From contig CM034130.1 in NCBI GenBank assembly GCA_019914995.1, forward strand, positions 7,564,001 to 7,628,000: a stretch of DNA of 64,000 nt, given 5' to 3'. Positions 24,533 through 37,309 of this stretch are shown one piece after another (the stretch's first letter is position 1; every line of letters begins with the position of its first letter). The notes beneath the pieces are model-generated. The model ran no database searches and was not told the origin of the DNA. It worked only from the letters and a program-made list of their open reading frames with translations. Made by a program: the position numbers and the translations under genes. The stretch comes from Acanthochlamys bracteata (taxonomy: Eukaryota > Streptophyta > Magnoliopsida > Pandanales > Velloziaceae).

Positions 24533-24552
24533 GACACCCTTCGATATTGTTT

Positions 24553-24582
24553 TCAGAAAAAAAATTCACTATTGATCTCCAT
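24553..24582 (-). promoter_or_regulatory. Nine-codon upstream ORF before CEPR2
   Basis: ATG at 24,582 and TGA at 24,553-24,555, ending 20 nt before the CEPR2 ATG. It matters only if this part of the leader is retained in the mature mRNA. Confidence 0.35.
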
Positions 24583-26278
24583 TGCACTGCTATCCTGTTA
24601 ACAGAAAATCAAATATTAAAGAACACTTATTAGTAAAAGGCCTTAGATTTAGGAGAACAAAAAACCTTTACAGGCATCAAGAAAACAAAAGAGTAAGAGA
24701 AACTACTGTGAATTGTGGAAACTTTGTAATAGGGCTGAATTCATATAACATACTTGGAAATAGTTCTTCAAGTGAAGAACTAGTTCATTTACAGAACTGA
24801 CTCACTTGTTTAAAAAAAAATAATTCATCAAATCAAACCAAACAAAATCGGGTATATACGGTTCGAATTCATCAAGAAATCATCGTCATAGCAAGATTGA
24901 CAACAGTTAATGGCGGTCCCTGATGAAAGCAGGCCGGCTACGCCAATTATAGTTTCCACTGCAAATTGGAATGAGACACTTCATGTCTTACTCAACACTT
25001 GGCATTATGGCAATACCTACGACTTCATCTTTATTATTGCAAAACGCATGTTTAAATGTTCCAAAAATTTTACAATCGAATGTTTCAGAAGAGAAAACGA
25101 AAGGCGTGTATAAGTATGTGGAGAAAAGTTTAGTGACATTTTATCAAACATTTGAACTACTTTGCCAATGAGTGGGAAATTCATATGGATCATTGACTCA
25201 TTTGGTCTTAGCGTTGGAAAACTTCCATGATGGATGGATAATGGATTACACATTACACTTACATCAAGCTTTCATTTCATTTTGAAGACAAACAAGCAAA
25301 CAAACCAACAAAATTTGGTACTTTTCTTTTCACAGGCCTGCTTGAATTGGACATGTTTTAAACGTCCATCAGTTGATAGCACCAAAAGACAAAGCCAAGC
25401 CAAGGATTTCTAGCTATATATATGCATATATAAACTACTTATCCGGTAAGCAAAGTTAATCAGATCTTTATAATTTTCAAATGAAGGACATTGAAAAATT
25501 AATCTCAGAAACAAATACAAAACAAAAAACAAACTCCCTACATAAAGATAAAAGGAGAATTAACAGACTGATGTTGATCTGAAACAAAAAGGAGTTTCTT
25601 ACCGATTACAAAACTTGTTTTCTTTTTTCCTCCGAGAATTAACAGTGTTGAAGATCAGACACAGAAATCAGAACACGTTGCAGAAAGTAAAAGAACACTG
25701 TTAATTAATAGTTCCTCAACAAGAAGAAATTAAAAGAATGTTCATTGTAGAGAGACGTTAGGTTTTCCATTTGATGGACAGAAGTGCCCTAAAATAAGAC
25801 TAATCATCAACCAACTAATGGAGGAATTAATAGTTAGTTGAGAATTCGAGGATTGTTTTTAAGAACTACAGAAATGCTATTATATTTAGTACAACGAACC
25901 AATCTCAACTTCTTCGGAGTGTGTTATAAATTTCCATGATTCATAGATTTTATCTGCGACCGCAGAAGAAACATAAAAAAATTATTAAAAAAAAAAGTTA
26001 ATGCGTATAACATGTTTTTTGGTGGCTAGAATATGGATAGACAATTTTTGCAATTTTTTTTTTTGGGTGAAGAGATGTATAATTGTTGAAGTTAATAAAT
26101 TAATGATAGAAGATTGGTTATGAACTTCAATCTTATGATATTAACAATTGCCATATATCTTCTGGGCAATTTGCAAAGCTTCGAGTAAAACGTCAAAAAA
26201 AAAAAATCCAAAATCGTATTTATTTACATTAATTAAATAATATATAGAAAAGATAATTTTAAAAATAATACAAAAACT
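24583..26278. other. Upstream region of CEPR2, no gene seen
   Basis: Several short frames are open but none encodes anything recognisable. It probably contains the CEPR2 promoter and perhaps leader exons on the minus strand. Confidence 0.4.
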
Positions 26279-26352
26279 TTCCAATGCCGGGATTTCAACC
26301 CGGGTCGCCTGGGTGAAAGCCAGGTATCCTAACCGGACTAGACGACAATGGA
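26279..26352 (-). tRNA. tRNA-Glu (anticodon UUC), possibly degenerate
   Basis: The minus strand has the plant tRNA-Glu layout: acceptor strand TCCATTG, D arm GTCTAGTCCGGTTAGGAT, anticodon stem CCTGG / CCAGG around loop CTTTCAC (UUC anticodon), and T stem CCGGG / CCCGG. A run of T follows downstream, fitting a Pol III terminator. Two irregularities stand out. The acceptor 3' strand CATTGGA leaves a U-U mismatch at pair 5-68. The T loop reads TTGAAAT, so the near-invariant C56 is G. It may be a tRNA pseudogene or a low-activity copy. Confidence 0.8.
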
Positions 26353-26968
26353 TTGATTTAATCAATTACGTAACAAAAAATTTTTGCATTAATATTTTAA
26401 TAAATGAACTTTATTAAAAAACCTATAAATAATAAAAAATTTATTATATAAAATTTTATTAGTAAATTTCACAAAAAAAATTTTATAATGAAAAGTCAAA
26501 CCGTCGCACAACATTGACCGTACGCCGTAATACGTATCCAATAACACTACTATAATTGTAAAATTCCCATATGAAATTTCACTCATTCTAGTCGTGTTTG
26601 TAACATCTACAACTAAATGAAATCATACATTATATTTGCTGTTGACATCTACCGTACGTAGGTGGTGATAAAGGATACCCTATTATAATATCGATATCTA
26701 TTACGAGTACCCTGTGCATAGGATAGATGTATGTTCAATAACTTTATCTTAATAATGAATCACTTATGTAATGATTAAATTGTCGAAGGAAAACTAGAAT
26801 AAAAAACTATCAGAAGTTGCAAATTGTACGCAAAAAAATACAGACCATTAAATCTTTAATTACCAAAAAAAAAAAAAACTTCTTAAGTTTGAACAGTTAA
26901 ACCAAGGCAGGAACTCACTAGCTTCTAGCACCTAGTTAATTTACAGTAGGGATGAATTCAAACTAACT
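26353..26968. other. Non-coding interval downstream of the NPF transporter
   Basis: AT-rich; includes the NPF 3' UTR next to 26,969. Nothing else was recognised. Confidence 0.4.
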
Positions 26969-29111
26969 TCAAACGTTTTCCACTGCGATCTTATCAACAT
27001 TGCTCCCTTCTTTCCACACCATCATCTCTCCTTCCTTATGACACTCGTAGTTCTGCACCTTATACTCATGCCTACTAGCTAAAACAAGAAAAGCCATAAA
27101 ATTCACAACACCTAAAACAGCAAGCATCCAGTAGAAGTAATCCAACCTCCCTGCATTGAGGTTGTTCTTGATCCACCCTCCGTTGGTTACCTTATCGACC
27201 AAAGCCACTAACAAGCTGCTCAGAAAGAAACCCATCGACAATGTCGCGAGGAATAATCCGGTGCTCATTGATTTCATCCGCTCCGGTGCTTCTCTGATGA
27301 AGAACTCAAGCTGTCCTACGTACGCAAATGCTTCGCCTGCGCCTACTAGGAAGAACTGTGGCACTAACCAGAAAACACTGATTCTGTCTCCGTTCTGGAG
27401 TTGCTTGTTTCTTCGTTCTCTTTCGATGATTGCTGATGCTGCCATGGCGATCATGGAGAAGACGAGACCGATACCGACTCTCTGGAGGCTTGAGATGCCT
27501 TGAACTGTTCCCGTGAACTTTCGAGCGATGGGAACGATAAGTTTCTCGTTCAAGGAGGTAACCAAGAGGATAGTGATGAAGAGGAAGAAGGACAGCGAGC
27601 CGGAAGGAAACACAAAAGACCCGATGTTGCGGTCCATGTACGTCGCTTGCTCGACGGAGAAGGTTGTCATCTGAGAGTAAACTGTCCAGAAGAGGATGCA
27701 GGTAGACCAAATGGGGAGCAGTTTTAGTACCATCTTCACTTCCTCCACTTCAACGAGGCTGCGAACTGACTGCATTGGCGTCACAGTAACTTTAGTATCA
27801 CCGTCGCCGGCCTTGGGAACAACCTGTACAATTATTGCAGCCTTATCAAGAAACCTGCACAATAAACAGAAGTGTTAGCATTCTGAATTGAGTTAACTAG
27901 TCTAGAATTGCATTGTGAGCGAAGTAAAATGATTCTAGTTTGAATGGTTAGTTTCTTTCACCAATGGTGTTAATCGTCTTTTTCCTAACCTGAGGCGCCG
28001 AGTGTGGGGGACCTTGGATGAGTGATAATCTTTGAGCTGGGAAGGATCAGCTGGATAAGGTAAGCTTCTATTCTTCCAAGCAGAGCAGCAAACCCTGCCG
28101 ATCACCGTCAACGGGCTTCCCTCCGGTTTCTTGTACCGATAGAATTTCGTTCCAGCGAAAAGCACGAGCACCGCTATTATCATTGTTGCTGCTGATATGC
28201 CGTAACCCCATCCACGCCCAACGTTATCCTGGATGTAAACTAGCACTGTGACCGCAAACAGTGAGCCGAGGCTGATGCAGAAGTAGAACCTATTGAAGAA
28301 GAAGATCATTGCCCTCTCTTCTTTTGGATCGCGGGTGTCAAATTGGTCAGACCCGAACCCTGACACATTGGCTTTGATGCCACCTGCACCAAGGGCAGTT
28401 GTGTAGAGAGCGGCAAACAGCATGGCCAGTTGCCGCCCATCTGCCGCAATGCATTGATGCCGCTTCAGTCTTGTGTCATCGCACACAGGAGGCCTCATGC
28501 TTGGCAAAGATGTCGCTACCGTCAGCAGGCTAACTCCCTGTTAAACAACAAAAAACAATGTAATCCTACCTATACACACTGACAGTGCAACAGGTTGAAG
28601 TTAGAAAGAATCTTACAGTAGCTGCTACAGCTGTGAAGAGAGCAACAGCCATGAACCGGCCGAGCTTGGCGTCAGCTAGAAAACCAGCAAGGAGGGAGAG
28701 AAGGTAGAGTGTCCCCATGAAGTTGGTGACTATGTTTGCAGACTTTGAGGTAGACAGATGAAGATCGCCGGTAAGGTAGGTCACCAAGTTCATCGAGATT
28801 CCCATCACACATATCCTCTCTGATAGTTCCGTACCTGAAAGTTGAAAAATCAACATTAGTGAACGAACATCATCATTCTCCTTAATGGGGAGGAGTTGAA
28901 TAGCAAGCGTCAGCTGCATCACCCAAAATGAGACCAGCGCCGAGCCATCCTCCTGTCCGGGATTTATCAACCGGGTTCCCTTTAAAATCGACTACTTCGC
29001 CGTTATCTCCTTCGCCGACGTCATTGACTTCCTGCAAATAAAGTGAACTGAGGTATAAGAAATCCTGCAAAGTACAACAAAGAGCATGCATATGTACAAA
29101 ATATTTACCAT
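26969..29111 (-). CDS. NPF6.4: NRT1/PTR-family transporter, NPF6.4 (NRT1.3)-like
   Basis: Five exons (29109-29111, 28923-29031, 28617-28834, 27990-28537, 26969-27854) give 587 residues, normal for the family. It is a proton-coupled nitrate/peptide-type transporter of the major facilitator fold with 12 predicted membrane helices. Visible hallmarks are the ExxER motif (ELSERICVMGISMNLVTYL), DSRTGGW-like entry (KSRTGGWLGAG), GSDQFD, FFFNRFYF, the central cytosolic loop ending LDKAAI, and VPQFFLVGAGEAFAYVGQLE. Along its length it is closest to Arabidopsis NPF6.4 (shared SELSERICVMGISMN-type start and GISSLQRVGIGLVFSM). The first coding exon supplies only the ATG, split from the rest by a 77-nt intron (ATG|GTAAAT...TTTGCAG|GAAGTC). 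Nitrate is the likely substrate by family, but not proven here. Confidence 0.9.
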
Positions 29112-29196
29112 TTTCAGCACGAGATATGAGAGGAGAGGAAGAGGAGTAAGAACAAAGTATTCAAATATAGCAAAAACAAAAGTTTATTGGCGTATG

Positions 29197-29204
29197 TATA
29201 TATA
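29197..29204 (-). promoter_or_regulatory. TATA box of the NPF transporter
   Basis: TATATATA on the minus strand, 86 nt upstream of the ATG at 29,111. This predicts a leader of about 55 nt. Confidence 0.5.
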
Positions 29205-29741
29205 GACTATAGAGGTTGCCAAGTAGGAGAAGCTTATGGAATTGATTCAGGTTGAGTAACGTCCACAACGTTTGGGTAAGAAACGGAGTATGATGCCGGC
29301 GGTAGCAAGTCGTTGGACGGCTGGAAAATCTCTACTGTTTTGCTTCTTTTTATTTCTATGTAAGGTTTGCGATTCGAATTTGAGTTATATAGAGAGAGCG
29401 TACCAACGTGTGGCCGGAACCGCAACCAACAAATTAATTCATGCAGTTGACGGCTCTAGAATTTGGCGGAAGCAATTCCTCCCACGCGTCCCTGATGTCG
29501 ACTTCAAAGGTAGAAACAAAAACCTATGCACGTTATATATTTAACAATTTAAATTTGTAGATCGAGTAGTTACCTTTTTTTTTACAAGAAAAGAAAAAAT
29601 GTGTGGGGGGGTTGGCAATGGCACGCCCCGTCATTGTCCTGCCTGCCCGAAGATATCACGTACCTCGGGTCTCCTGTATTTCATGAATCTCTTTGATCAC
29701 GAGAGAGATGAGGATCTGTTTCTGGCAAAGGTCACATTAAG

Positions 29742-30014
29742 TTGTTTGCCGGAATCAGCATTCGGCTCCCATCAATACTTTTGGTAAAGCAGATTATCAG
29801 AGTTCTGTGGACTCTTCTTCTTCTGCTTCTTGTTGGTGTTGCTTTGTTGACATGGAGGAGCAAGAAGATCGTGATGCATGATTGGTTTCGTGTTCCACTC
29901 TTTATGAATGCTGATGTTGTGGATTTCAGACACCTAACCTGTTCAGTTGTCCTAAAACAGCCTTCAATCATTGAACAGAAAGAACCTTTAACAAGAAAAC
30001 TCCTTGATGACTGA
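29742..30014 (+). CDS. Hypothetical 90-residue single-pass membrane protein
   Basis: An ATG-initiated frame encodes one strong hydrophobic helix (about residues 20-38, IRVLWTLLLLLLVGVALLTW) followed by basic residues and a soluble tail rich in Val and Leu that ends KEPLTRKLLDD. I recognise no family. The basic Arg-Ser-Lys-Lys cluster after the helix and the polar tail look protein-like. It could instead be the last exon of a larger plus-strand gene with upstream exons in 29,270-29,730, or chance. Confidence 0.35.
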   Translation: MFAGISIRLPSILLVKQIIRVLWTLLLLLLVGVALLTWRSKKIVMHDWFRVPLFMNADVVDFRHLTCSVVLKQPSIIEQKEPLTRKLLDD

Positions 30015-30390
30015 AAGTTGATATATTAGGGAAAATCAGGCATAAGAAGGAAGATATATGCTGAAGCTGACATGTAGCTAACAAAACTGAATCAAATCGT
30101 TCTTCCTTAACATTGTACAGAATTTTTTATACTGAAGCCGTTTGACGACGCTTCTCCGAAATTTTTTTAATTAATTTCTTATTTTACATCTTTCAAAATC
30201 TACATAATAAATATTTTTATTACTTATTTTATTATTTTTTAAAAATTATAATAATAAAGCTCGTTTATTGAAATAGAACAAAATATATTTTTAATTTAAA
30301 AAAAATTTATTCCATAAACATTTCAAAAGTCCCTATAATCTATTCAAAGTAGCACACTATTGATAGCTAGAGCATAGATGATGAATATAC

Positions 30391-30474
30391 CTGATCCATA
30401 TAGGGAAGGTGCTGTTACAGCCCAATCTTCAACCAACTGCACTCCCCAGTCCTGACAAACTAATGTTTCAGAAC
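30391..30474 (-). other. Orphan exon-like segment
   Basis: 84 nt flanked by a good acceptor (ATGTTCAG) and donor (CAG|GTATAT) on the minus strand. One frame is open and protein-like (SETLVCQDWGVQLVEDWAV then TAPSLYGS). No partner exon was identified. It lies 0.5 kb beyond the TIC40 stop, so it could be an exon remnant of a lost gene. Confidence 0.3.
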
Positions 30475-30989
30475 CTGAACATAACATACGCGATATGAGA
30501 TATTATGCACATAAAAGGAACAATTGCCCTCATGAAGATACACGTACTGTAAAGTCTGAGCTTATGACCAGCCTCATCCTGTAAGAAACTTCCTGTATAG
30601 GTATAAACAGGGTACTTTATTTTATTTATTTACTAATGATAAGGAACCCATATGAGGCAAATGTCACAATAATTCTACAATATTGGTCCAAATTGACAGT
30701 AACTAATTTATACATCAAAAACTTTCAAGCCGATACAAGAACTCCTCCACCACCACCCCCTCACCCCCCCTTTCGACTAGATACCTAGTCTCTGCAACTC
30801 AACTATAGGGGTTAAATTTGATCTATAGTAGCCGACCGAACGAAGTCCTGATACACATGCTTATCTCCAAACTGCTGTCCAGTATCCTCTACCCCTTGGT
30901 AACTTTTTGAGTGGACCTTGCTGTTTCCAGTAAGCAAAAAGTGGATGATTACAAGTCTTGACACATGGTGTCTTTAATCAAGAGAGGTC

Positions 30990-33900
30990 TTAGGGTCCTG
31001 TTACACCTGGAAATAGTTCTGATATCTTTTTGAATACATCCATAACCTGAACATAGATAAAAATGTGGAGACAGATAAAAATTGCAGAAACAGCACCCAT
31101 CGAAAAGTAATGGTCATTTTACGCGGTATTTTGTTCTGTGGATGATGTGATTCCGTTCATGTTACACTGACTTATGCTGTTCTATAGTACTAAGTATCCT
31201 GATTTTAATAGATGATCACTAGAAAAACAAAACATAAGTGTGCTTAAATGTAAATTAATTAAAAGGTCAGGTCCTGGATGCAGAGAAATTCTTTAACCAA
31301 CAAAAGGATCTACAATCTTACCTCCTTATCATTCTGATACTTTGCAATACTGAGAGGGTTTTGAGAGCACTGGTTAACAAAAGGCAGGATAATGTATGTC
31401 AAAATATTAATTAAAAGCATAAAAGCAAAAGAACTACAGAACTAAGGATGCCGGTGTACCTCCATAATTGCTGCTTGCACTTTCGGATTTTGGAATGCCA
31501 TGGCGACATCAGGATTCGCCATAATTTTAGATATAACCTCCTCTGGAGTAAGCCCTATTTGCTCTAAATACAAGAAAGAAGCATTACAGTATGCTGCTTT
31601 GTTAACGGTTATTATAATATGAATCATTGAGCAACTATTGACAAGCAGAGACTAAGGTGCATCTTGTAGCAGATTAACGAGCATTCATCAAGTCGGATGA
31701 CTCTAAACCATTTCTTTTAGAGGAGTTGAATCTAAAGGTTCGTGTTTAACTCACCAAATTGTTGCTTGACCTCAGGACTGCTGAGATCAAAAATTTTTAG
31801 AGATTCCATCATGCGGTCATCCCAATCACTGCCTCCTCCCATGTTGTTTCTGCATATAGGTTTCAAGACAAATTCCAAATCAAGTATAGTAAAGACATGG
31901 AAGTAGATAAGAAAACCCATGCTGATTGTTTTGACACGTTATCATTTGTCCTGAATATCCTGATATACAGTATGCGTAGATCTCCAAATGAAAAAGTATC
32001 TAGACAAGGTAAGGATCTCTATATTAAAACTAAAGTAAAAACTAAATAAATTATAAAAATAAAGAAGAAAAAAGAATGAAAGCCGTTCTAAAGGCTTGGC
32101 TAGTTCACTTTACCAGAGAGTTCACAGGATCATTTTTTATAATGCACCACCAAAAGGCAACACATCTTCCTTTGTTGCACAAGGATAGAAGATTAGAACC
32201 AACCTAAATACTCCCACTACTAGTATTGAATGAAAATAACCAGACAGTAAACAATTAAGAAAATGATAGAGCAACCATATATCAATACAAAGTACAGGCC
32301 ACTCAGAATAAGGACTCAACGGGTGGAAAGAATTGAAGTTTGCAAAAAGACCACATACATGACAATTGACTTGTAAGTGAAACATACTTTGCACGCATGG
32401 CCTGTACAATGCAAAAGTTACTCATTTATATTAGGCATCCAAGACCAAAAAAAAAGCATAATCTTAAATGCTGCATAGAGAATTGCAGTACTTGACAGAT
32501 TTATTATTAACTGGTGGTCATAAGGTAACTCCTTTCTTAGACCCTACACCATTAAAAATAATACAGATACTTCAATATCTTTTTTATCGACAGGTCGTAT
32601 ATCAATAAATTGGCATGAAATGCAACAAAGTAATAGAGTATAATTACAGCATATCTTGCAATTGCTGGCGATACTGAGGATTTTGTAGCATCCCTGAAAG
32701 AATAAATATCTAGAAGTTAGGTGATGTCAGTAGAGATGGAAAGACATATAATGTTACAATAAAGTATTAAAAAAAAAAAAAAAACCATACATTTAAAAGT
32801 AGTAGGATTTCTCATATCTTCAGGTAAATAGCTGCAACCATTCAAGGAGAAGAAGTCAATCTACTAAACTACAGAAAACTACATACTAAGAACAAGTCTT
32901 TCTTAAAGAAAATGAAGGAGTAAAAATTATTATCAAATTAATGCTAGAGCAAAAAACCACTGAACATAAAAGCAAATGAAAACATGAACCATCAGTCACA
33001 TGATTCAAGTCTTTATGCAACACTGGGCTGGAGAAGGTTGTGACAACTCTTAAACTGTCAAGGTGCAGAGTTTGTGACAGCATAGAGAATGGTTTTATTA
33101 CCTCAAATCAACAATAGGATTTGAGTTTTTGATTGAGAGAACTGTTCTTATTGAATTAGAAGATGGGTCGAAGGCACCAACCAATGCTACTAAAAAGCAG
33201 ATTACAACTTATCGTATCCTTTATGAAAAGGAGGCTCGCTTGGATCCAGTACCCAGAATTGCAAATAAGTGAATAACTATCTTCAAGTTAAGAAACAGCA
33301 AACTAATAAAATAAAATACATATCAAGAGCCAAAAAAGAAACATCAGCTTACTCGTAAACCATCTTCTGTACAGTTGGATCTTCCATCATCTTCTCTAGT
33401 GCATCAACAGACAATCCAGATGCTGAGTTACCTAATCACGATGGTTGCCATGTCCTTTAGATAATGAAAAGTAAGGGAACAATTCCTAATGAATGTACGA
33501 GATATAGAACCAAAACATCTTTAAGGTAGTGACTGTAACTAAGCATTAAAAGACACATATCAGTGTTAGTCATAGGCTAATGGAATACTTTGAAAACAGG
33601 GTGCATAATCAGAGTTTGATTTACTGCATCAAACTTATGTATACAAGACAACCAAGAATCTTAGATTCAAAGTGTAGCCACAGATTATTGATGCACTTGT
33701 GATAGGAGAAATGACACCCTATAGATAGCATGAAACTTCACTAACTTCATCTGTGGACACAAATTTGTAACCTATAACTACTAAGTTCTGAATGAGCTAA
33801 TTTTGAAACACAAGACCTAATGCATCATAAAAAGCAAAATGATGACAAAGACCTAAAACATACGTGACTGGGATTGCTCATTGCGAATACTTTCTTCCAG

Positions 33901-36556
33901 CTTAACAGCAGCTCCATTCGGTGAAACCTGTAGGAAAAAAATAGCTTTAATAGCATAGATCATTAAAACGATTCGAAAAGGATGATAGTCTTCTGCAAAT
34001 CACAGCTAAAAAAGCCATACTTCTTTGTCAGTAGAAACATCTTTAGCTATTTTGGCCTCTTCTACTTCATCTGAACCAGCGTATGTATCCGGTAGGAGAA
34101 CTTCCTCAGGAGAAACATCCACAAAAGCTGCATCATAATGCAAATGTTAAAATATCACAAAAATATAACAGCATACTCGAAGCCGATCGGCTGACAATCA
34201 ACAAACTGCATAATGAAAGAAGAAGAGATGCTTTTTAGAAACTTAATTTATGAGGAGGAGAGACACAAAAGGTTCAATCTGCAGACAATTCCTTCAAAAG
34301 AGAACACAAGTATAAAAATCAGATAACCTTCATGTTTTCATGATTTCATTATGCACAACAGAACCAAGCTGTCGTACAAGCTGGAAAAACAGTAGGAAAC
34401 AGCTTCACAATTTACAACCATACTGATTGAAAAAGAAAGAAAGCAGAGAAGAAGATCCACAGCTACAGCCTAGAGCATTATCAGTTGTCATTATGCTGAA
34501 TTTTTTTATTAACAAGTTCCAGTCCAAATTTTACATCGATCGCTCCACATGGACAAACTGAATAGCATTCTTCTATTGTACTACAGAAAATTTTAATAAT
34601 TTGAAAACATCCTGCAGGAGAGGGGCTGTGTCTGTAAGTCCATATGTTATGGCTAACATGGTGGAAGCAGATAATGCTTCGTTACTGACTATCAGAAATC
34701 ACTACCAAGTTGTAAGAGAATACCATATTTTTTTGGATTATCGCTTTTGGCACTCTCATCTCTGTGTTCAGATGGTGGTTTCTCCACTTCTGTTGCAGGA
34801 AAATCTACAGTTACAGTTGATTGAGAAGAAACCTTGGTAGATGGCGTTGTTTGAGATGGAGTAGGGTATGGAACGGAGCCAGGGAAAAAGGGAGAATTCG
34901 TATTCTGACCATGCTGGGGTGTCATTTGACCAATTACAGTCTTGAAGGCTTGTTGCATCATATACATCTGAAACATAAGGCATTAAAACAACAAAATCTT
35001 GGCTTTTAGCCTTTCTAGAAGGCAACATATAATATTACTTTACAAATATTAACAAAACCCATGCTCATCCAATCTATTGCTTTTAAAACTTAAAATGCAA
35101 CTATAGGCATAAGCTTCGGAGATGCATCTACAAACTATATACAAAGTCTTCACCTAAATGACAAATATAAGTCGATGCTAGATGCAAATGAAGTTTCAAA
35201 ACTGTGACAACTTATATGTTGGTTATGTTGACAGTCACATCAGTCATGCAGATACCTAAAATCCTACTTTGTCATGTATACATTTCTAGACTGTCCACAC
35301 AATCTCAAAGCTAATCCAGCTTGAGGAGGTGATCGGAATTGAAAGGAGCCTTTATAATAAGTATGAATAAGAAGAAAGAAAAGCTCACCTTTACCCTTGA
35401 TGCTACCTGCAAGACGATTCGAATATATCAGATAGAAAACCACATTAAAGTACATTACCTGAGAAACCATATATGTAAAGATGTGTTACCATCGAAAATA
35501 GAGAAGCAACCCCAACACCAACACCAATCCAGAAAAGTGGTGATCCTCTACAAAGAAAAGGAACAAAATGAATCTTTTAGAGAAGAATCTATTATGACAG
35601 TGTATGAGCAAAAGATTTATTCCATATGATGAATGGAACATAAACTTCCATAATAATGATCAATTCTAAGAAGCTTACATGCTTGACGATTGTGGGGGTA
35701 CCAACTGTGTAGGAGTTCCAGTCGCGGTGGATGTTTCACTGCTACTTGAAGAAGAGATGCTGGCAAAACACCAAATACCTACATTCCCCAAACGATACAA
35801 ATTTATTTAAAAAATGGAAAAGAAAAAAGACTGATTAGTGTGAGGCTCACTTTTACTCAAGCAGAAGAAGAACCAATACAATGATTGTGATTACATAGTG
35901 GAATTCCAAAAGTAACAATATGTCAATAAATAGAATAGGCCAATTATTAAACTAACTAATTTATAGCTGCAAGCCCAATTGCTAATCCCATCGACTGATT
36001 CAGCCCTCAACATAAAGCTCCTATCATCTATTTGAGAGGTAATTTAATACTCTGTGAACTGCAAGTAGCCTACAAACTCGCCACTCGCAAAGTCCAAATC
36101 ACCTTCCAGAGACAAAAACATATATTAACTTTTCCTAAAATTAATCACTATCAGCTGTATTTAGCTTGATCGCTTCAATCACAACTCACAAGTATACACA
36201 ACCACATCAAACTAACACTCGTAACTTACAATGCCAACAACATTGTAAGTAAGAAATGGTCGCTCGAATGCAACAAAGTTTCTACAACGACGGGCAGTGT
36301 ACCCCAGTAAGTAAGAAATGCATAAAGCGAAATAGCTAATTTTACCGGTTCTGGAATCCTGCTGCGCAGAAACAGAGATCCTGATTTTTCTCCCGCCACT
36401 GGTGAACTGCCGGGTCGGCCGTGATGACAGCGGAGGTAACGCCGGGTACGACGGCCGCCGGCGACCCAGTAGCGATGTTGTTGTCGGTGAACGCCGGCGA
36501 CACAGCAGTGACGCTGTAGTTGGTGAAAATGAAAGAGTTAGAGCAAGATGCTCCAT
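30990..36556 (-). CDS. TIC40: TIC40, chloroplast inner-envelope import co-chaperone
   Basis: TIC40 couples Tic110 to the stromal Hsp93/ClpC motor during protein import. Fourteen exons join in phase to 423 residues (Arabidopsis 447): 36346-36556, 35679-35778, 35490-35547, 35389-35406, 34724-34967, 34021-34127, 33864-33927, 33353-33431, 32791-32831, 32648-32693, 31755-31849, 31460-31563, 31322-31369 and 30990-31046. The product has a Ser/Arg-rich transit peptide, a single membrane helix starting GSPLFWIGVGVGVASLFS (about residue 105), a Gln/Pro/Ser-rich linker, and two C-terminal Sti1-like domains. The first runs from LEKMMEDPTVQKMVYDYLP to QYRQQLQDML. The second has GLTPEEVISKIMANPDVAMA and ends KISELFPGVTGP. 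Exon four is only 18 nt (VASRVK). No disruption was found. Confidence 0.93.
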
Positions 36557-36889
36557 TAATTAAACCTTCAAACTAAAAATTTCGATAAGACAAGGAAAAA
36601 AAAAAAAAAAAGTAGGAGAAGAAGGGTTTATTGATGGCAGCGAGGAAGAATGCTAACAGGGAGAGGCAGATAGAATTCGAGTTCGGGAATGGTCTGATGC
36701 ACCGCGGTCGCATTAGTCGTTGGAGCGCTTTTTCGTTGGAGTAAACTGCGAGTCTCTTGATGTTAAAGGGCCTCAAAGAGGCCGAAATATCACAGGCTTC
36801 AATGGGCCTTCATAGGAAGCCATATATAGGTAAGAATAGGAATACATCACTCATTACACGTACAACAGTTCGATCTCAGTGATACAAAA

Positions 36890-37140
36890 CTTCAAATTCG
36901 ACAGCAACTATTAGATATAAAAATTATAAGTTAAAAATTTAAAAATAGATCACGAATAAATTTTCATACGATTCGTTGATCAAGTAACACAAAGAATATA
37001 CTATATATATTTTAAATTTTTTTAATTAAAAAGTTGGATAAACATTTATTCATAATTCGAATTGAGCTAACTTTTGTTAGTATATTTTTAATTCATAATT
37101 ATTTATATTTAACGATAAAATTTGAATTTAGAAGTTTGTA
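36890..37140. repeat. Foldback MITE, family B (second copy)
   Basis: Left arm TTAGATATAAAAATTATAAG and right arm (inverted) TTAAATATAAATAATTATGA flank a central part carrying AATTCGAATTGAGCTAAC. The words and order match the 12.2-kb element. Confidence 0.5.
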
Positions 37141-37187
37141 CTAATGAGACCCTAATGGCCAAATATGAGCGTAAAAGATGATATACT

Positions 37188-37190
<3 letters not shown>

Positions 37191-37220
<30 letters not shown>
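37191..37220. repeat. (AT)n microsatellite
   Basis: About 15 uninterrupted AT units. Confidence 0.9.
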
Positions 37221-37224
<4 letters not shown>

Positions 37225-37309
37225 TTTTTTTTTATTTTAATTTCTGCCTTCCAATGTTTGATATTTAATGTTATTGTTTGATATTTATGAAATAGTGGAT
37301 AGCATATCT

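Noticed and set aside
27156..27727. Frames antisense or in alternative phase to the NPF transporter
   Set aside because: Shadows of the main coding exon.
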